From NCBI GenBank assembly GCA_905182985.1, contig CAJJDN010000126.1:189908-253907 (forward strand): 64,000 nt of DNA. Direction: 5' to 3'. The notes below the pieces were generated by a model. That model searched no databases, had not been told where the DNA came from, and was given only the letters and a program-made list of their open reading frames with translations. How positions within the stretch are numbered: the stretch's first letter is position 1; each line of letters starts with the position of its first letter. The stretch comes from Paramecium sonneborni (taxonomy: Eukaryota > Ciliophora > Oligohymenophorea > Peniculida > Parameciidae). This document shows positions 59,676 to 64,000 of the stretch, piece by piece. The position numbers and the translations under genes are program-made.

Positions 59676-60100
59676 TCATTATTAAAATTATAATGCTTCC
59701 ATTTTCTCTATTTCTACAACTAAATCATATTAAACTCTAAAATGACTTATTTAATATAATTACAATTAAAATTTCTCATTATCTTATTAATTCATCCATT
59801 TCTAATCTCAAATTTTTATGCTACTTTTTAATACTAATATCTCTCTCTCTTTTTTTCATTAATATTAAATAAAATAACTTCTATTCTTAGTGTATCTAAT
59901 TTCATTTAATTTTAAATAAGCTTTTTATAAAAATAACAATTACCTTATTGTTACTTTTTTTCCAACCACCTTTTCTATTTTTTTCCCTTTACATATAAAA
60001 TGTTCTGTCAATTTAGTTTTCAATTCTATTATTAATATTTGAACTTAATTAATTATATTACTCTCTTTCTAAAACATTCTATATCTAATCTAATATTCAT
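59676..60100 (-). CDS. Small coiled-coil protein
   Basis: Four exons; introns 59802-59824, 59921-59943 and 60026-60044 (19 nt, GTT start) leave exactly 119 residues, ATG 60100 to TGA 59676-59678. Sequence such as RKRVIQLIKIENQIDRTFYM, KLDTLRIEVILFNINEKKRE and VQYDLVVEIEKMEALQF indicates an almost continuous helix. No family was recognised. An additional upstream exon (ATG 60195) is possible but could not be joined in frame. Confidence 0.5.
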
Positions 60101-60227
60101 GATTATTTCTATCTTTTCCCAAATATTAAAATCATTTCAAATATTTATAGATTCTAAAGCTAATTACATTTTCTTTTAAATCTGTCTTCAATCATAAATT
60201 AATATTAATATATTTTAATATTAAAAC

Positions 60228-60719
60228 ATGGGAGCCTGTTCTAGCAGATAACCTCCTAAAAAATAAGTTTCTTTACCTAAACCAATTGTTCAAGTTCTAC
60301 CACAAAAGTAAAATTTTCTTGCAATTTGGAATGAACTCAATTCATGTCTTAATCTAGTTGATAAAAATGTCGATAATGAAAAAACACTCTCCAAAATCAA
60401 AACTCTATTTTAAACTAAAGGAACCATAGAAGAAATGATTATAAATTAAAGTAAAAGAGGAGGAAGAAATATCAATTAAGATCCTTTATAAGACACTGCT
60501 TTCTAATATAATCTTTATTTATAAGTAGATAAAATTAATAGAATTCTTTCCGATTATCTTCTTATTGATAGAGCATTTGAAGATAAAAATAATTAACTCT
60601 TTGATAAATTACAGCTAAGCGTTGATAATATTGAACAATATCGATAATCAATAAAAACAAAGCTAGGGATCTGGAAATAAAATCAAAGCACCAATTTTAG
60701 TAATACAAATGTGTATTGA
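60228..60719 (+). CDS. Putative N-myristoylated small protein
   Basis: Single-exon frame of 163 residues, ATG 60228 to TGA 60717-60719. It begins MGACSSRQPPKKQ, a strong N-myristoylation plus palmitoylation context followed by a basic patch, so membrane anchoring is expected. The rest is helical and polar (FLAIWNELNSCLNLVDKNV, QVDKINRILSDYLLIDRAF). No known family. It is divergent from the minus-strand gene starting at 60100. Confidence 0.6.
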
Positions 60720-61277
60720 ACAACAATATATTTAATTAATTAATGATTAAAAAAATAGATTTTACTATATTACTTAACACCTTAATAAATTTTGAGTATA
60801 TCATTACTCTGGATCATTAATATATGTTATCATACTATCCTTAAAATTAAAACAATAATCATTCTTTCCCTAATTTTCATTTTTCAATTTTTAAAGTAAA
60901 GAAACTCAAGAAATAACTTTTTAATTAAAAAATACAATATTTATATTTAAATAATAACTTTCTATAAAAATCTCATTTATTCAAATATTTGTAGTTATAT
61001 ATAAGTATGTCTTTTATGTAAATATAACCCTTTTTTAGTTATTTTACACTTATATTAAGTAATCATTTAAAATTCAAATAATATATTTATAAATACTAAT
61101 TAAATGTTAAATTATGAATTCCAAATTTTTAATACAAAATCCAACTAGTATAAATTCTTAATTAAACTTATAGAAAGCTAATTTTTATTTGTATTTTGCA
61201 CTTTATTTTAATTAAATAATATAATAAGATTGATGTTTTAACACCATGCATTCGAAAGTAAGTTTGTAAAGTTTTAT
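60720..61277. other. Intergenic, AT-rich
   Basis: 560 bases between two plus-strand genes; AT-rich, no frame or motif seen. Confidence 0.45.
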
Positions 61278-61793
61278 ATGATTCGAATAATTTAAATTTG
61301 TGAATAAAAAACTTTGAAAGCCGGATTCAAAGAAATAAGAGTTCATTCAAATAAACAATCCACTATAAATAAATATAAGAATAGAAAATCTAAGGAAGAA
61401 GTATATTAAGGGGAAACTTATATATCTACTAAATAATATTTACAGATCCTTGCTTAATTTCCAAAATTAACATAGAATATTACATTGTCTGATCACTTTA
61501 AAAAGAAGATGGGATCAAAACCTTTAATTTAAGCATCAGTTAAGGAAACAGTATCATATATAATTGAAAAAAGAAGGTAAGAAGAACAAGAAATAAGGAC
61601 TAAGCAAGTAATATAAAATTTTTTAAAACATCGATCGATTAGAGGTGTAGAATAAATTAAAAGAAGCACTCCAGCAATTATTATAAGCAAATCATAGATT
61701 AACATTAAATTAATGTTTAAAATCTTATTAACAACTGTTCTTGTGATTTTTTTTTTATATTAAGCAAGTAGATGTGAATAATTTCTACTTTGA
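61278..61793 (+). CDS. Small tail-anchored protein
   Basis: Single-exon frame of 171 residues from ATG 61278 to TGA 61791-61793. It is basic and Gln/Lys-rich (GFKEIRVHSNKQ, ETVSYIIEKRRQEEQEIRTK), with one hydrophobic helix at the end (LMFKILLTTVLVIFFLYQAS) followed by a few residues. This is a tail-anchored topology facing the cytosol. Family unknown. An upstream ATG at about 61246 could add a short exon, but no splice restores the frame convincingly. Confidence 0.55.
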
Positions 61794-63353
61794 ATTATAA
61801 ATAACAATAAGCCTATTCTAAAAAGAGATTAGATCATATTCAGATTTTCTGTATCCTTGAATGTTTATCTCATCTTATCTCATCTAATTAAAAATAAGAG
61901 AACTTTAATATTATTTCTTCAGTTTTAGTCTTAAAATCAGTAAATATATCAAATATTTAAATAAATCACTCTTAAAAAAGATAAATTAAATATATTAATT
62001 TTTGATACACGAATATCTAGTTATTGCAATTTTTGATATTCTCTTTCTTCTACCTATATTTAAAATTGATTCAATCATATTTAAGGTATCAAACTAAATC
62101 CAATCCAGTAATTCTTGATTTTAAGAATAAATCAAATTACCGTAATATCTTTATCCTTATTAATTCATCAACAAGATTGAGTCTTGGTTTTTTAAATTAC
62201 TTATCTGTTAATGAAATTTTGTTATATTTTAACAAAACTTTATATATAATATAATCAGTTCAATTTATTTGCATAATAACAACTTTTTCATTAGTCAACA
62301 AAAATTTTTAATCAAAAAAACAGCACAGATATCTACAATTTTCAACAGCCTTGACTCTCATTTCATTAATAAACCTTTGATTTTTAAAGTAGAATTGGTA
62401 AGGAAAGAGTTTATAGTGAATTCTTTCTATAAATGTAATTGCTTAAAGATTAGGACAAAATTGCAAAATTCTTATTTATAAGACTCTTTGAAGAGAAGTT
62501 ATCAAAGATAAACATTTGATATTTTAATTTGTTAGGTTGAAATTGATTAGTCAATAATAAATTTCATTGCTTTGAATTTTTGATATTTTTAATATAGTTG
62601 AATTAGTTAAAGAGGTTACTTATGAAATCTTAATTTATCCAATTCGATACTTCAAAGACTTAATCTTTTGTTTTAGAATGTCAAAGAAGAATATTAAAAA
62701 CGTATTTAAATATCTTGTAGGACAACAAAATTTTTAGATTGGCTAAATAATAGTACGTATGCAATTCATATTTAATACTTTTATTGGTTCCAATCTATTT
62801 TAATAAAGCTGTTCTTTAAACTATGAATTCTAACATGATTCTCATTACTTCATTCTTATATGCACCTATTTATTTCTAAAGATATTAATCAACATTTTAG
62901 TTTTCAATATTTTTAATTTAAATTTTATCTTATTTCAAAGACTTAAAAATTTTGTAAGGTTTAATTATAGATTTATATTAATTTTAAGGTAAAGCTATAA
63001 ATTATTTTGCTAGATCTAAATTCATCAATAGAAATTTGATTAATTAGTTCAACTATATTTTGTTAATATTGTAAAATAATCTCATATTATATTAACTGTT
63101 ATATTATTATGAATATGATCTAATTCTGTAAATGCTTATTTAGATTCTATAGTAAATAATTTTATTTTCTAATTTTCAAGTCCATTAAAATTTATTTATT
63201 TTTTTTAATGATGTTCTTAGAATATAGTTTTGATAGACGATTAGAGGTCATTATTATTCAACGATAGATTTTTCAATTATTGAAATATGTTTTTTAAGTT
63301 ATTTGAATGGCGGCATGAAAAAATTTAAAATAATAATTATAGGTTCAATCACT
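61794..63353. other. Long AT-rich region, possible degenerate or hypothetical genes
   Basis: 1.56 kb without a confident gene. A TGA-free plus-strand frame of about 140 codons starts at 62679 (MSKKNIKNVFKYLVGQQNFQ) and ends near 63116; it is Ile/Phe/Asn-rich. Another frame starts at 62024. Neither has a domain, and both could be chance in AT-rich DNA with only one stop codon. Confidence 0.35.
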
Positions 63354-63760
63354 TCAAGCAGGCTTTTTTCTTTCTAATTTTTATTTATCTCTTTCCATTT
63401 CTAATTAAGAACTTATTCTAATTGCTCTTAATCCTTAAAAATAGTAATGTCCAAGAATGCATAATAATGCACTCAAAGCACTTACAATCCCAAATACTAT
63501 CGCAAATATATCAACTGGAAGGTAAGAATCTACTTAATCTGAATCTGTTAGAATCTCACTTTTTTTTGGCGATGCTGTAAATATTATAATCAATATAATT
63601 GGAATTAACATTGTCAAAAGGCAAACTAATCTTTTATTTTCAGTATTGTTTACTCTGGAGAACTTGTTGATCTTCCAAAAAAGAATGTTATGAGTAGTGC
63701 TAATACAAACCCTGCTAATATTGCTATAGTACCATAACCTAAACCTAAAGCTGTAGCCAT
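63354..63760 (-). CDS. TMEM218-like ciliary transition-zone membrane protein
   Basis: Two exons; the 23-base intron 63631-63653 leaves 127 residues, ATG 63760 to TGA 63354-63356. Three hydrophobic helices are visible: GTIAILAGFVLALLITFFF, CLLTMLIPIILIIIF, and IFAIVFGIVSALSALLCIL ending with GHYYFQGLRA. Size, three-TM layout, the Gly-rich start MATALGLGYG and the His-Tyr after the last helix fit TMEM218, a small transition-zone protein of the tectonic/MKS module. No Pro-Arg loop identical to the animal protein is seen, so the call is moderate. The alternative is an unrelated three-TM protein. Confidence 0.6.
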
Positions 63761-64000
63761 TTATTTTATTATTATTTATAATCTATTCACTTAAATCAAT
63801 ATAATCTAATTCTCATTTATTAATATAAATAAATTATTATTTATCACTCTTTTATTTTCACATCAAACTATTCAACTACTTAATCATCATAACAATAAAT
63901 CATATATAGTTATTTTACTTATTCTTATTATTAATCATCCAATCAAACTATTTTACTGTAAAATATATTTAATTTTAATAACTTCTAATTTACATAATTA

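Noticed and set aside
62024..62481. Two plus-strand frames
   Set aside because: No domain, uneven composition and no splice that joins them; left as uncalled intergenic sequence.

Overview
This window reads as part of a macronuclear scaffold of a Paramecium-type ciliate. Long coding frames are full of in-frame TAA and TAG codons that fall where Gln is expected, and nearly all genes end on TGA. The introns I could place by restoring a frame are 18-31 bases long (GT...AG, mostly GTA...TAG). Genes are packed closely on both strands, often tens of bases apart or less, and base composition is very AT-rich. All products below were read with TAA/TAG = Gln and TGA = stop. For about thirty genes the spliced length, after removing the introns I list, is an exact multiple of three and keeps the family motifs in frame.

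Layout. 1-2260: an assembly-duplicated segment with an unidentified partial gene and a thiol dioxygenase (ADO/plant cysteine oxidase family). 2370-9218: small hypothetical genes, a B-box-like zinc-finger protein, a tandem pair of paralogues, an N-myristoylated kinase and a CxxC/HCxxC zinc-finger coiled-coil protein. 9809-13868: a full-length ABCB transporter. 14566-16932: a second assembly duplication over RPA2 and the 5' part of a VPS9-domain gene. 18190-26054: three otubain-like (OTU/C65) loci, two on the plus strand and one broken on the minus strand, around a von Willebrand factor A gene; one carries 69-bp repeats interrupted by an 891-N gap. 26302-32320: a small gene and three protein kinases (eIF2-alpha-kinase-like, CAMK-like, Aurora-like). 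32344-40411: a PH-START-like-oxysterol-binding protein, a large propeller/solenoid-like protein and a ciliate multi-domain membrane protein. 40613-46127: CRIPT, a CFAP100/CFAP73-like ciliary protein, a coiled-coil protein and a SHIPPO-repeat ciliary protein. 46473-51800: a small gene, a large secreted Cys-rich protein and a small possible mitochondrial protein. 53676-57232: CNOT11, an arrestin-like protein and an importin-alpha-like ARM protein, head to tail on the minus strand. 58585-63760: small membrane or myristoylated proteins and a TMEM218-like protein.

There is no operon-like pathway; this is ordinary ciliate gene packing. Several genes do share ciliary biology (CFAP-like, SHIPPO, TMEM218-like), and the OTU cluster is the main local gene-family expansion. 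No rRNA, tRNA, CRISPR or transposon was recognised. The two tandem duplications, each with a single N at the junction, are most likely unmerged contig overlaps and not biology.
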